DNA of 60,691 nt, from positions 99,885 to 160,575 of the forward strand of contig WGMJ01000010.1 of NCBI GenBank assembly GCA_016125135.1. Direction: 5' to 3'. Shown here one piece after another: positions 1 through 8,761 of the stretch. Numbering within the stretch: the stretch's first letter is position 1; every line of letters starts with the position of its first letter. Position numbers and translations under genes: made by a program. The DNA is from Alphaproteobacteria bacterium. GTDB taxonomy: Bacteria > Pseudomonadota > Alphaproteobacteria > Micavibrionales > Micavibrionaceae. Below the pieces are notes generated by a model. That model was not told the DNA's origin. It saw only the letters and a program-made list of their open reading frames with translations, and did no database searches.

Positions 1-126
1 CCTGAAGATGTAGCAGGCGATTTTGTAGTGTTGCGCGCCAATGAAAAGCCTCTGGTCTTTTCAAACCAGAGGCGTTCTGAAATTCAGGAGCAGGGGAAGA
101 TTTTCCGCCTGTTCAGTGATATTTAA
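1..126 (+). CDS. possible 3' end of an unidentified gene (partial)
   Basis: The first frame is open from the window edge to a TAA at 124-126, giving 41 residues that end RLFSDI. The reading is protein-like, but it is short, has no family signature I recognise, and contains the hairpin at 48-73. It would converge on the phasin gene. It could equally be chance open frame over a terminator. The missing 5' part lies outside the window. Confidence 0.3.
   Translation, partial: PEDVAGDFVVLRANEKPLVFSNQRRSEIQEQGKIFRLFSDI
48..73 (-). terminator. intrinsic terminator of the phasin gene
   Basis: A perfect 9-bp inverted repeat (48-56 with 65-73, GCCTCTGGT against ACCAGAGGC) has an 8-nt loop. On the minus strand it is followed by TTTT. 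It lies about 55 bases past the phasin stop, as expected for a rho-independent terminator. Confidence 0.6.
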
Positions 127-579
127 TTAAGCTGCCTTCTTGGCTTTGCTCATCGCGCTTTTCATTTCGGTGAGGCTTGCGCTGACACGACGATTGATAA
201 TATCTGTCGCTTCGCGGTTCGATTTCGCCATCATATCGCCCAGTTCGCGCATATGGCTGACTGATTTCTCGTATGATTTCTGGAAGAGTTCAGTCTGGCG
301 CGCGATTTTTTCTTCCGGCTTGCCCTCTTGCATCATTTCGCGTGTCAGGCTGGCATGATCTTCCAGCATCTGCGAGAAAATTTCGCTATTGCGCTGAAGT
401 GACTCTTGCAGGCTTTCAAGGCTGGCTTGCTGTGCGTCAGCAAGGGCTTGCATGTTTTTGCGGCAGGTTTCCATGAAGGCTTGCGCGCTGAACGGAACTT
501 GCGTCATTTGCTGGGTAAACGTACCCAGAAACTTGGCAGGGTTATTATCAAAAATAGCTGAAAAATATTCAGGTTTCAT
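127..579 (-). CDS. phasin family protein (PHB granule-associated)
   Basis: This 150-residue protein resembles the phasin family, small amphipathic proteins that coat polyhydroxybutyrate granules. It is almost entirely helical and rich in Gln, Met, Ala and Glu, has no signal peptide or membrane segment, and ends in a basic Lys/Ala tail (SAMSKAKKAA). Length and composition fit alphaproteobacterial phasins. phaR and phaCAB lie about 13 kb away in the same window, which supports the call; in known systems PhaR represses phasin genes. It has its own candidate promoter (608-637) and terminator (48-73), so it is probably monocistronic. Confidence 0.85.
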   Translation of the reverse strand: MKPEYFSAIFDNNPAKFLGTFTQQMTQVPFSAQAFMETCRKNMQALADAQQASLESLQESLQRNSEIFSQMLEDHASLTREMMQEGKPEEKIARQTELFQKSYEKSVSHMRELGDMMAKSNREATDIINRRVSASLTEMKSAMSKAKKAA

Positions 580-607
580 CGTCTTCTCCCAAAGGCTGTT
601 GTGTCTT

Positions 608-637
608 TTATTAGGCGCTTTCGGGGCTTACTGTCAA
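608..637 (-). promoter_or_regulatory. candidate sigma-70 promoter of the phasin gene
   Basis: On the minus strand a perfect -35 TTGACA (632-637) is followed after 18 bases by TAATAA (608-613), about 30 bases before the phasin ATG. Confidence 0.5.
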
Positions 638-692
638 TTAATCTTTCTTAACGCGCATTTACGTCAATTGCCCTTAAACCGCTGTTAAGCCC

Positions 693-3170
693 TTGGCGAC
701 TAAGATGAAATTGCAAAAAAGTCTATTCATCATGTCGCAAACTGCTTCCATGTCGATGTCACCAAAACTAAGCCAGATGCCATTTGGTCTCTGGGCGACA
801 ATGTTGAACGGTATTTTGCTGACTGTAGTTGCTGTTTGTTTATCGTTCTGGTTTGCGCATGAATATGTTGATGAGCGCAACGTGTCTGCGAGCAAAATGC
901 TTGATATAGAACTGACACAAGCCTTCCTGAAACTGGAAAAAGATTTTGCAGCGCTTGCCAAATATATTGAAGACAACCCGCAACCGCAGGGCTACTACGA
1001 TATCGCCGGACGCTTTGCCAATTTTAAAAATGTTTATATTGCCGGTGCTGGTATTGATCCGTACCCGCTATGGGGACAGGAAAAACTGCCGCAGCATTAT
1101 TTGCAGGACTATATGCGTATGCCAAGCTGGGAGCAGCGTGTTTCGCCTTATCTTATGCTTTCAAAAGAGGCAGGAGCAGAGGAAGTGCAACATCCAGCTC
1201 TTGTGTTTTTTATGAATTTGAAGCGTGGCGGGTCACGCTCCTTTGTGCTTGTGGGTGTTGCGCCGCTCGAGAAAATTAACAAGGCCTATTTTGAATCGCT
1301 GAAATCATCATTCGTGTCTGTCGGGCTGAAGAATGTAAACGACAAAGGGGCAGAGTCATTCAATTTATTTTCTCAAGAGGGAATGATTGTTGATAAAAAA
1401 GTACAAACAATTTCAGAAAATATTGTTGTCGCTGATACGCAAATGGAAGTCACAGCTGTTATGCAGCCAAAGAAGCATCTTTTCCTTTTCTATGGCATGC
1501 CATACGGGCTTGGTGTGTTCGGTCTTCTGGCCACAGCCATGGGTTGCCTGCTTTTATGGCAGCAGCGCGCGCAGCTTATCCGCATCGAGACAATGAACCA
1601 TCAGCTTAGTCTGAAAAACACCGAGCTAAAAGCCGAAAACAGCGAGCGCGACAAGCTGGAGCATGTTCTGAAAAAAGTAGAACGCGAGACCCGCGCCATT
1701 ATGAACGCTGTGAGTGATATTATTTTTGAGGTTTCGGCCAATAGTGAAATCCACTTCATCAATAAATCATGGGAAAAAATAACAGGCCATACAGTTGAAG
1801 CAACTTTGGGCCAACGGCTGATTGATATGCTGCACCCGCAAGATCAGGACGAGCAGCGTAGCAATCTGGTCGCGCTGGTTTCGGGGCAGAAAACCGGCTT
1901 CCGCAGTTTTGTGCGGATAAAAACCGCAGAAGGGGCCTACCGCGCCATGGAAATGGTTATTTCAATGTTGCGGCAAGATGAAAATAAAATGGTGCGTATT
2001 GTCGGTACCATGACAGATGTTGAAGAGCGCCGCCGTGCCGAACGCGCACTTGGCGAGGCCGAGAAGAAATTCCGTAATATCTGGGAACATGCGGTGAGCG
2101 GTATTTTCCAGCTTTCACCTGACGGGCAGTTTTTAAGCGCAAACCCGGCGCTTGCACGGCTGTTGGGTTATGACAGGCCGGACGAGCTGATTGCCGCTGT
2201 CAAGAATGCCCACCAGGATTTATACCCCGACCATTATGCCCGTGCGCAGTTTTTAATGAGCGTGCAAAAAAGCCATATTGCCGAATTTATTGAAACGCAG
2301 ATTAAACGCAAAGACGGTACACTGATATGGGTTGCTGAATATACACGCGCCGTGCGTGATGAGGAGGGCAAGCTTCTTTACTTTGAAGGGAGTCTTGAGG
2401 ATGTAACTTCGCGCAGGACCACCGATCAAAAATTGAAGGAAGCCAAAATGCATTCCGACCTTGCCAACCGCGCGAAGTCGGAATTTATCGCGAATATGAG
2501 CCATGAATTGCGGACACCGTTAAACTCTATTATCGGCTTCTCTGAAATTATGAAGAGCGAGGTTTTCGGTGCAATTGGCCAGCCGACTTACAAAGAGTAT
2601 GTAGAAGATATCTATCAAAGTGGGCAAAACCTGCTGAATATCATTAACCAGATCCTTGATATCGCGAAAATTGACGCAGGTGAACGCCAACTGCAAGAGA
2701 AGCTGGTAGAGCCAGCCGGTGTTGTGCAGGCCTGTCTCGGGTTGATGGAGGCTAAAATATCGGAAAAAGGCCTGCAGATTGTCAATAATATCAGTGGTAC
2801 CTTGCCAACGCTTTATGTTGAGGAACTGGCACTTAAACAAATGCTGATGAATATTATCAGCAACGCGGTCAAGTTTACGCCCGAGAATGGTCGCATCACA
2901 CTGAATTGCGAGCAAGACGGTATGGGCGACCTTGTTATCTCGATAACAGATACAGGGGTCGGGCTTGATGCGCATGAAATAGAGCTGGCGCTCTCGCCGT
3001 TCGGGCAAATTGATACAGGCCTTGCGAAGAAAGGCTCAGGCGCGGGGCTTGGTTTGACACTTGTAAACGCGCTGATGAGTTTACATGGTGGCCGTTTAGA
3101 ACTTATTTCACAAAAAAGCTACGGCACAACGGTTAGTCTGGTGTTTCCGGCAAATCGCGTTCAGTCTTAA
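693..3170 (+). CDS. membrane-bound PAS-PAS sensor histidine kinase
   Basis: This is an orphan two-component sensor kinase of up to 825 residues. A first membrane helix (about residues 32-52) and a second (about 260-285) flank a periplasmic sensor region. Two PAS domains follow (about 330-450 and 455-575). The HisKA domain contains the phospho-acceptor in NMSHELRTPLNS (His codon at 2502-2504), and the HATPase domain has the N box (NIISNAVKFTP), DTGVGL and GLGL. No receiver domain is present. The segment after the H box (SEVFGAIGQP..YKEYVEDI) resembles the DivJ/PleC/PdhS group of alphaproteobacterial cell-cycle kinases, so a developmental role is possible but not shown. The start is uncertain: TTG at 693, or ATG at 705 or 732. 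It converges with recX and overlaps it by 38 bases. Confidence 0.9.
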   Translation: MATKMKLQKSLFIMSQTASMSMSPKLSQMPFGLWATMLNGILLTVVAVCLSFWFAHEYVDERNVSASKMLDIELTQAFLKLEKDFAALAKYIEDNPQPQGYYDIAGRFANFKNVYIAGAGIDPYPLWGQEKLPQHYLQDYMRMPSWEQRVSPYLMLSKEAGAEEVQHPALVFFMNLKRGGSRSFVLVGVAPLEKINKAYFESLKSSFVSVGLKNVNDKGAESFNLFSQEGMIVDKKVQTISENIVVADTQMEVTAVMQPKKHLFLFYGMPYGLGVFGLLATAMGCLLLWQQRAQLIRIETMNHQLSLKNTELKAENSERDKLEHVLKKVERETRAIMNAVSDIIFEVSANSEIHFINKSWEKITGHTVEATLGQRLIDMLHPQDQDEQRSNLVALVSGQKTGFRSFVRIKTAEGAYRAMEMVISMLRQDENKMVRIVGTMTDVEERRRAERALGEAEKKFRNIWEHAVSGIFQLSPDGQFLSANPALARLLGYDRPDELIAAVKNAHQDLYPDHYARAQFLMSVQKSHIAEFIETQIKRKDGTLIWVAEYTRAVRDEEGKLLYFEGSLEDVTSRRTTDQKLKEAKMHSDLANRAKSEFIANMSHELRTPLNSIIGFSEIMKSEVFGAIGQPTYKEYVEDIYQSGQNLLNIINQILDIAKIDAGERQLQEKLVEPAGVVQACLGLMEAKISEKGLQIVNNISGTLPTLYVEELALKQMLMNIISNAVKFTPENGRITLNCEQDGMGDLVISITDTGVGLDAHEIELALSPFGQIDTGLAKKGSGAGLGLTLVNALMSLHGGRLELISQKSYGTTVSLVFPANRVQS

Positions 3171-3690
3171 GCAGGCTCTTTATAATATTGTAAGAGAAGC
3201 CAGCGCGTGCCATACGGCTAATTGCTTTTTCTTCTTGTTCCGGCAATCTCAACTTTGCGATCTTGCGTTTGAAGTATAATTGTGCACGTTCATACTCCGC
3301 GTCTTCATTATTATGATTATGTTCTTGCAGGAAATCTTCTTCGGCTTGTTTGATCTGGTCATCCGATAGCCTCTTGAGTTTCATTTTCTGGATAATAACG
3401 GCGCGGCCCAGCCCCTGCTGGTGAAATTTTCTGAAAAGCTGGCCGGCATAAATGCCATCATTCAGTGCGCCATAGCCTTTTAGCTTTTCGGCTGTCCGCT
3501 CTATCATCCCTTTGGCAAAATCCGGCTCCAGCGTTTCTTCTTCGGCCCATTTCTTCTTCAGCTTGCGGGCCAATATGGTTTTGAAGTGGTCAATGCTGGC
3601 GGCATAGCGCTGCAGGTAAAAAACCCCTGCATTGAAGAGCTTTTTTTCGTACTTCTCTTGAAGTTTGTTCTGGCGCGCCTTATCTTCCAT
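3133..3690 (-). CDS. recX: regulatory protein RecX
   Basis: This 185-residue, highly charged, all-helical protein matches RecX, which binds RecA filaments and limits recombinase activity. The three-helix repeats are recognisable: the N-terminal LFNAGVFYLQRYAASIDHFK segment, the central YGALND..YAGQLFRKF motif typical of RecX, and a C-terminal repeat (ISRMARAGFSYNIIKSLL). The 3' end overlaps the sensor kinase gene on the other strand by 38 bases. recA is not in the window. Confidence 0.85.
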   Translation of the reverse strand: MEDKARQNKLQEKYEKKLFNAGVFYLQRYAASIDHFKTILARKLKKKWAEEETLEPDFAKGMIERTAEKLKGYGALNDGIYAGQLFRKFHQQGLGRAVIIQKMKLKRLSDDQIKQAEEDFLQEHNHNNEDAEYERAQLYFKRKIAKLRLPEQEEKAISRMARAGFSYNIIKSLLKTERDLPETPD

Positions 3691-3707
3691 GGCAAAGGAA
3701 CCCTTCC

Positions 3708-4511
3708 GTGAGTGACCAGTCTATAAAATCTATCGGTGCTGTAAATACTATTGGCCTTTTTACGCTTGTAAAAAAAGAAGTAGGCCGTTTTTTAAACGTT
3801 TACATGCAAACAATCATTGCCCCGCTTGTAACCCTGCTGCTTTATTTTCTGGTTTTTGCAGTGGCCTTTGGCGAATCGGCCCCTATGACGGGCATCTGGG
3901 ATAAAATGAAGTATCTTTCATTTCTCGGGCCGGGCCTGCTAATGATGACCATGACACAAAACGCTTTTGCCAATACATCGTCTTCGCTGGTGATTGCAAA
4001 AGTACAAGGCAATATTGTTGATCTGCTTATGCCGCCGCTCAGCCCGTTCGAACTTGTCGCAGGGATGCTAGCCGGCTCTGTAATCCGTGCTTTTATCATT
4101 GGTATTTTAGGTTCAATCTGCCTTTATGTTTTTGCAGGCGTTTCTGTGCAGCATATTGGCTGGGTTGTTGCTTTTGGTCTTATGGGCGCGTTGATGCTGG
4201 CATCACTTGGTATTCTGGCAGGTCTTTGGGCCGAGAAATTCGACCATGTGGCAAGCGTCACAAATTTTATTGTGACACCGCTCACATTTCTTTCAGGCAC
4301 TTTTTACAGTATCGAAAGGCTCACGCCTGTATGGCAGGATCTGGCCCATATCAACCCGTTTTTCTTTATAATTGACGGTTTCCGTTACGGATTTTTGGGT
4401 GTTTCCGACGCACCGCCAATGCTGGGAATTGCTGTTCTTAGTGGCATAACATTGTTTTTGGCCGTTTTATGCTGGCTCATGGTGAAAACAGGCTATAGAA
4501 TTAAAGCATAA
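3708..4511 (+). CDS. ABC-2 type transporter permease
   Basis: This 267-residue integral membrane protein has about six predicted helices and fits the ABC-2 (NodJ/YadH-like) export permease family. Family-like features are the hydrophilic N-terminus KEVGRFLNVYMQTIIAPLV, the loop with ANTSSSLVIAKVQGN, and the late FLSGTFYSIERLTP..NPFFFIIDGFRYGF segment. The start is GTG at 3708, preceded by AAAGGAAC. Its stop overlaps the hslO start by one base (TAATG), so the two are co-transcribed. No ATPase subunit is adjacent on this side. Confidence 0.85.
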   Translation: MSDQSIKSIGAVNTIGLFTLVKKEVGRFLNVYMQTIIAPLVTLLLYFLVFAVAFGESAPMTGIWDKMKYLSFLGPGLLMMTMTQNAFANTSSSLVIAKVQGNIVDLLMPPLSPFELVAGMLAGSVIRAFIIGILGSICLYVFAGVSVQHIGWVVAFGLMGALMLASLGILAGLWAEKFDHVASVTNFIVTPLTFLSGTFYSIERLTPVWQDLAHINPFFFIIDGFRYGFLGVSDAPPMLGIAVLSGITLFLAVLCWLMVKTGYRIKA

Positions 4512-5413
4512 TGAGTGACGTAATAAGTTTTCCCGCGCCCGAAGATAATCTCGTTCAAACTTTCCAGCTTGAGATATCAAATCTGCGTGGCCGTATTATG
4601 CGGCTGGGGTCAGTGTTGGACGACATTCTCGGCCCGCATGCGTATCCGGAAATTGTTGAGAACTATGTTGCCGAAATGGCTTCTTTGGCGCTGCTTCTAG
4701 CCTCTATGCTGAAATTCGAGGGCGGTATATTTACGCTACAAGCACAGGGTGATGGTGCTGTGTCAATGATTGTGGCTGATGTAACGAGTGCCGGAGCCTT
4801 GCGCGCTTGCGCGGCCTTTAACAAGGAAAAGCTTGAAAAATTATCCAACCCTACATTCAAAGACCTTTTCGGGAAGGGCTATCTGGCCTTTACGGTTGAC
4901 CAGGGTGATTTCGGGGAGCGTTACCAAGGGATTGTAGAGCTGAGCGGGAATAATTTGCGTGAATGTGTTGATCATTACTTTGACCAGTCCGAGCAAATAA
5001 AAACAGCACTCGAGCTTGCTGTTAAAAAAGAGGACGGTAAATGGCGGGCAGGCGGTATTCTGCTGCAGCATTTGCCGGACCATGAAAACATCCCGCAAGA
5101 TGTGAAGCCGGTAAACGAGAACTGGAACCGCGCCACCATTTTGCTTGAAACCTGCACCGAAGAAGAACTGCTTGATGAGCGGCTTGATAAAAATACGCTT
5201 CTTATGCGGCTATTCCACGAGGAGGGCGTGCGCATTTATACGCCCAAGCAGGTCACCAAAGGTTGCCGTTGCAATATGGAGAAATTGTTATCGATCCTCC
5301 GTACAATGCCCGAGGAAGATAAAGAGCATATGCTGGAGGACGGTAAAGTGACGCTGACATGCGAATTCTGCAACAAGGATTTCGATTACACGCGGGATGA
5401 TATTTTCACCTGA
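4511..5413 (+). CDS. hslO: redox-regulated chaperone Hsp33
   Basis: This 300-residue protein matches Hsp33, a cytosolic holdase activated by oxidation. The C-terminal redox switch is intact: a CxC at Cys252/Cys254 (GCRCNMEKLL) and a CxxC at Cys284/Cys287 (TCEFCNKDF), the four zinc ligands of the reduced form. The N-terminal domain shows the expected FQLEISNLRGRIMRLG start. It is translationally coupled to the upstream ABC-2 permease, an arrangement I recall from other alphaproteobacteria. Confidence 0.93.
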   Translation: MSDVISFPAPEDNLVQTFQLEISNLRGRIMRLGSVLDDILGPHAYPEIVENYVAEMASLALLLASMLKFEGGIFTLQAQGDGAVSMIVADVTSAGALRACAAFNKEKLEKLSNPTFKDLFGKGYLAFTVDQGDFGERYQGIVELSGNNLRECVDHYFDQSEQIKTALELAVKKEDGKWRAGGILLQHLPDHENIPQDVKPVNENWNRATILLETCTEEELLDERLDKNTLLMRLFHEEGVRIYTPKQVTKGCRCNMEKLLSILRTMPEEDKEHMLEDGKVTLTCEFCNKDFDYTRDDIFT

Positions 5414-5415
5414 TC

Positions 5416-5543
5416 GTCATCCCGTACCAGCGAGCGGAACGCGAGCGGCGGATACGGGATCCAGTAATATTAGTAGCGGCGCTATGCGCCGCACATTATG
5501 GATCCCCGCTGTGCGAACGCCTGCGGCGTGCCGCGGGGATGAC
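5416..5543. repeat. palindromic intergenic repeat, copy 1
   Basis: This 128-bp element starts GTCATCCCG and ends CGGGGATGAC. Each half holds its own GC-rich hairpin (5416-5462 and about 5499-5543), and the halves meet at GGGATCCAG and ATGGATCCCC. It fills most of the gap after hslO. It shares terminal sequences with the copies at 35865-35931 and 55510-55592. Confidence 0.75.
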
Positions 5544-5562
5544 AAATAGCTGGAAGTAATAA

Positions 5563-5586
5563 AAAAGGCCCCGTGAGGGGCCTTTT
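5563..5586. terminator. bidirectional intrinsic terminator between hslO and the OmpA-like gene
   Basis: A perfect stem AAAAGGCCCC / GGGGCCTTTT (5563-5572 with 5577-5586) has a GTGA loop. A-tracts and T-tracts flank it on both sides, so it can serve both convergent genes. Confidence 0.85.
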
Positions 5587-5604
5587 GTTTTATCGCGGCT
5601 CTGA

Positions 5605-6507
5605 TTACTCGAAAGTAATTTCAGCGCGGCGGTTGGCTGGTTCGCGAACGCCGTCTGGGGTCGCAACCATCAGTTCTGTTTCACCGCGACCTTCAATGCG
5701 GATCATGTCGACTGTTAAACCACGTGAAGCCAAAGCCTTCTGAACGGCTTTCGCGCGGCGCATTGAAAGCGCTTCGTTGTAGCCTTCAGGGCCTGACGTA
5801 TCGGCGTGACCAACAACGCGGATGCCGTTTAACTGGCGGCCTTGTGTTTGTCTGACAACAGAGTCAATAACTTCCTGACCTTCTGGTTTTACAACTGATT
5901 TGTCGAAGTCGAAGAACACAAGATATTTTGCTTCTTCGTTTGTCATGCTGCCTGTTGCACCTGGCAAGGCTTCAACCGGCGCCATTGACTCAGGCATTGG
6001 TACAGGCTGTTTGAAGCGGTCAAGTGCGCTCATGGCTTGCATGAACTCGGCTTTACAATTGCGGTTTAGCGCTGGGCCGTTACCAGGCCAGCTTTTCTCT
6101 TCTTGCTCGATCCAGCAATCAAAACGGGCTTGGGCAATCGCAGCTTCTTGTGCGGCCATTTCACGTGCGCCGTTATCGAGTGCGTTCAAAAGATCTGCAC
6201 GGGCATTGCTCAGCTCTTCGATAAGCGGTGGTGTCAGGTTCCAGTCGGAAACTGGCTCGGGCAATACTGTACGGCCTTCTGCTGCGGCCAAGCCTTTGCG
6301 GGCGAAGTGTAGTGAGTCAGGGTGGTCCCAATCATTTTCAAGGTCATTACCCATGACGCGGTATTCGTTTGCCAACGTTTGTGTGAACGGGCTACCAACA
6401 GCGCGTGCTTCGTTGAGCGCGCCTACTTCGGTGCGGCTATGGAATTCGGCACAGGCAGAAAGACCAAGTGCGGAAATGGCTGTCAGAAGGATTAGAAATT
6501 TTCTCAT
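5605..6507 (-). CDS. OmpA-family outer-membrane lipoprotein
   Basis: This 300-residue protein begins with a lipoprotein signal (MRKFLILLTAISALGLSAC, lipobox LSAC, acylated Cys19). The C-terminal third is an OmpA-like peptidoglycan-binding domain: VFFDFDKSVVKPEG, then VVGHADTSGPEGYN, LSMRRAKAV, and the end GRGETELMV...ANRRAEITF. The middle is helical and of unknown role. It probably anchors outer membrane to peptidoglycan, in the manner of Pal, but no tol genes are nearby. It is divergent from prfB and ends at the shared terminator. Confidence 0.88.
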   Translation of the reverse strand: MRKFLILLTAISALGLSACAEFHSRTEVGALNEARAVGSPFTQTLANEYRVMGNDLENDWDHPDSLHFARKGLAAAEGRTVLPEPVSDWNLTPPLIEELSNARADLLNALDNGAREMAAQEAAIAQARFDCWIEQEEKSWPGNGPALNRNCKAEFMQAMSALDRFKQPVPMPESMAPVEALPGATGSMTNEEAKYLVFFDFDKSVVKPEGQEVIDSVVRQTQGRQLNGIRVVGHADTSGPEGYNEALSMRRAKAVQKALASRGLTVDMIRIEGRGETELMVATPDGVREPANRRAEITFE

Positions 6508-6538
6508 AGGGGTGGATCCTCAAAATTCAAATTTTCCC

Positions 6539-6568
6539 TATTTAATTCAAAAACCTAGCTAATGTAAA
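6539..6568 (-). promoter_or_regulatory. candidate promoter of the OmpA-like lipoprotein gene
   Basis: On the minus strand TTTACA (6563-6568) is followed by TAAATA (6539-6544) after 18 bases, about 30 bases upstream of the ATG. Confidence 0.4.
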
Positions 6569-6599
6569 GCCTTAGTGGGTTTACGTAATTCAATAAAGA

Positions 6600-6628
6600 T
6601 TGACAGCAAGCGTAAAATGGCTTTATTT
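6600..6628 (+). promoter_or_regulatory. candidate sigma-70 promoter of prfB
   Basis: TTGACA (6600-6605), 17 bases, then TTATTT (6623-6628), about 30 bases before the prfB ATG at 6660. An RBS-like AAAAAGGG follows. Confidence 0.45.
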
Positions 6629-6659
6629 CAGGGCCTGAAAGTAAAAAGGGTTCAAGAAA

Positions 6660-7755
6660 ATGCGCACGGAAATAGAGAATATAGTCGCTGAAATCAACCA
6701 GTCACTGGAGATGCTCCGGAGGCGTCTTTGACTGGGATGTTGCCCTTTCCCGTCTGTCTGAATTGCAGGCACTGATCGAAGACCCGAAACTCTGGGACAA
6801 GCCCGAAAAAGCGCAAGCGCTTTTAAAAGAGAAAAACAAGCTCGAAGCAGCAATCAACCGCGTGCGCGATGCTGAAACGCAATTAAAAGACAATATTGAT
6901 CTTCTTGAACTAGCCGAAGCCGAAGGTGATGCGGGTGTCATCAGTGAGGCCGAAGGTCATCTGAAAGCCTTACAAAAAGTTTCGCATGCGCTTGAAATTG
7001 AAAGCCTGCTTTCAGGCGAGGTCGATGGCAATGATTGTTATCTCGAAGTGAACTCCGGCGCGGGCGGCACAGAAGCCTGTGACTGGGCGCAAATGTTACT
7101 CCGTATGTATATGCGCTGGGCCGAGGCGCATAATTATAAAGTTTCTCTCATTGACCGGACAGATGGCGAGGGCGCAGGCATCAAATCGGCAACAGTGCAG
7201 ATTGAAGGGCCGAATGCCTATGGCTGGTTAAAAAGCGAAAACGGTGTGCATCGTTTGGTGCGTATATCACCGTTTGATTCAAACGCGCGCCGCCACACAA
7301 GTTTTTCTGCTATTACTGTAACGCCGGTGATTGATGAAACCATCAATATTGAAATCCTTGATAAGGACTTACGTGTTGATACATACCGCGCAAGCGGCGC
7401 GGGTGGACAGCACGTGAACAGAACGGATTCTGCCGTGCGCATCACCCACAACCCGACTGGGATTGTTGTGGCATGCCAAAGCGAGCGTTCGCAAATTCAA
7501 AACCGTGCACACGCCATGAATATGCTACGCGCAAGACTCTATGAACGGGAAATGCAAGCGCGCCGCGCCGGTAAGGAAGCCTCCTACGACCAGAAAACAG
7601 ATGCAGGCTGGGGCCACCAGATACGCTCGTATGTTTTGCAGCCCTACCAGATGATCAAAGACCTGCGCACAGAGGTTGAAAATACAGACTCGGCAGCTGT
7701 GCTGGATGGTGATATAGATGCGTTTCTTCATGCAGCGCTGGCGCAAGGTGTTTAA
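6660..7755 (+). CDS. prfB: peptide chain release factor 2, with programmed +1 frameshift
   Basis: RF2 releases peptides at UGA and UAA. Translation starts at ATG 6660 ([19 protein letters not shown]) and meets an in-frame TGA at 6729-6731. A +1 shift at CTT-TGA-C joins it to the main frame ([12 protein letters not shown]...), giving 364 residues. A Shine-Dalgarno-like CGGAGG lies just upstream of the slip codon, as in the classical autoregulatory prfB site. The RF2 codon-recognition tripeptide SPF ([12 protein letters not shown]) and the catalytic GGQ ([15 protein letters not shown]) are present. An annotation that ignores the shift would wrongly begin at 6763. Confidence 0.96.
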
Positions 7756-7769
7756 AAATAAGGTGTGAT

Positions 7770-8672
7770 ATGCGGATTGTTATTCTTCTGATTTTATTAT
7801 TCTCAGCGCCGGCTTTGGCAGCTGGTAAGCCGGGCTTTGTTGTGAACTACGAGCGCTTCACTATGCCGGAGAGTTATGGTGCGCCTGCATCAACCTATAA
7901 CAATACGCCTTATAATATTCCTGAAGCGCTAACAGAACAAAAAACATTTGTTGTGGGGGAAGAAACTGCGCCAGCGTCAATTGTGGAATCAGGACCATCG
8001 GTTGATACATGGCGCGCGCGCAAGGGCGAGAAAGTTGAAGATGTTATCAAGCGCTGGGCAGAACGCGAGAATACAAACCTTGTATGGAATGCGAGCCAGA
8101 GTAAAAACCTGGGAAGCGATTTTTCTGCATTTGGTGGCTTTAATGATGCGGTCACAAAGCTTTTGGCCCGTGAGGGGCTGGGGAATATCAAGCGCACCTA
8201 TAAAGATGCGAGTGAAATAACAAGCGCTGTTGCGCCACAAATGTCTGTCCAAGCCGAGTCAATCATGTGGCAGCCGCAGCCTGTTATGCCGCAAATTGAT
8301 AACATGCCGCTTCTGCCTGAATTGCCCGAGCGCGATATTGCGCCAATGCCGCTTTCGGCGCTCATCGGTCCGGAAGAGCCAATCCCCGCGATTGAAAGCT
8401 GGAACGCATCATCTGGTGAACCGCTACTTGCTGTGTTGCGCCGCTGGTCACAGCAGGGGAATGTACAATTCTATTCCCGCGCGCGTGATATCTATGCCGT
8501 GAAGAAAGATATTTCGTTTAGCGGTACCTATGCCGAAGCCATCCAGCTTTTGCTGGATCAGTACGGAAAGAATAGCCCGCGGCCTGTTGGTGCGCTGTAC
8601 CGGAGTGCACGCCCCGGCACGCAGGGCGGGCAGGGCGCTGCCGATGTGCTTGTTTTAAATAGCGAAAACTAG
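7770..8672 (+). CDS. secreted protein with two TcpQ-like domains
   Basis: This 300-residue protein has a Sec signal (MRIVILLILLFSAPALAAG). It contains two similar segments, about residues 74-133 (DTWRARKGEKVEDVIKRWAE) and 210-268 (ESWNASSGEPLLAVLRRWSQ). Each has the W-x-(A)-x-x-G-x-x-L/V-x-x-V/L-x-x-W pattern of TcpQ / PilL-type domains found in pilus and type IV secretion periplasmic proteins. The partner machinery is unknown. It starts 14 bases after prfB and precedes the 850-residue coiled-coil gene by about 90 bases, and the two may work together. Confidence 0.6.
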   Translation: MRIVILLILLFSAPALAAGKPGFVVNYERFTMPESYGAPASTYNNTPYNIPEALTEQKTFVVGEETAPASIVESGPSVDTWRARKGEKVEDVIKRWAERENTNLVWNASQSKNLGSDFSAFGGFNDAVTKLLAREGLGNIKRTYKDASEITSAVAPQMSVQAESIMWQPQPVMPQIDNMPLLPELPERDIAPMPLSALIGPEEPIPAIESWNASSGEPLLAVLRRWSQQGNVQFYSRARDIYAVKKDISFSGTYAEAIQLLLDQYGKNSPRPVGALYRSARPGTQGGQGAADVLVLNSEN

Positions 8673-8702
8673 GTCACGAGACGGTTTTTACAGAATAAAA
8701 AT

Positions 8703-8731
8703 TTGATTTATTCTTATCCTTGTCATAAATT
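8703..8731 (+). promoter_or_regulatory. candidate promoter of the 850-residue coiled-coil gene
   Basis: TTGATT (8703-8708), 17 bases, TAAATT (8726-8731), in the 89-base gap after the TcpQ-like gene. An RBS-like AGGCGGGG lies just before the ATG at 8762. Confidence 0.4.
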
Positions 8732-8761
8732 CGCAAATCACTAATAATAGGCGGGGTCGAA

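Noticed and set aside
6763-7755. prfB starting at the internal codon 6763
   Set aside because: The upstream frameshift site and conserved RF2 N-terminus show the real start at 6660.
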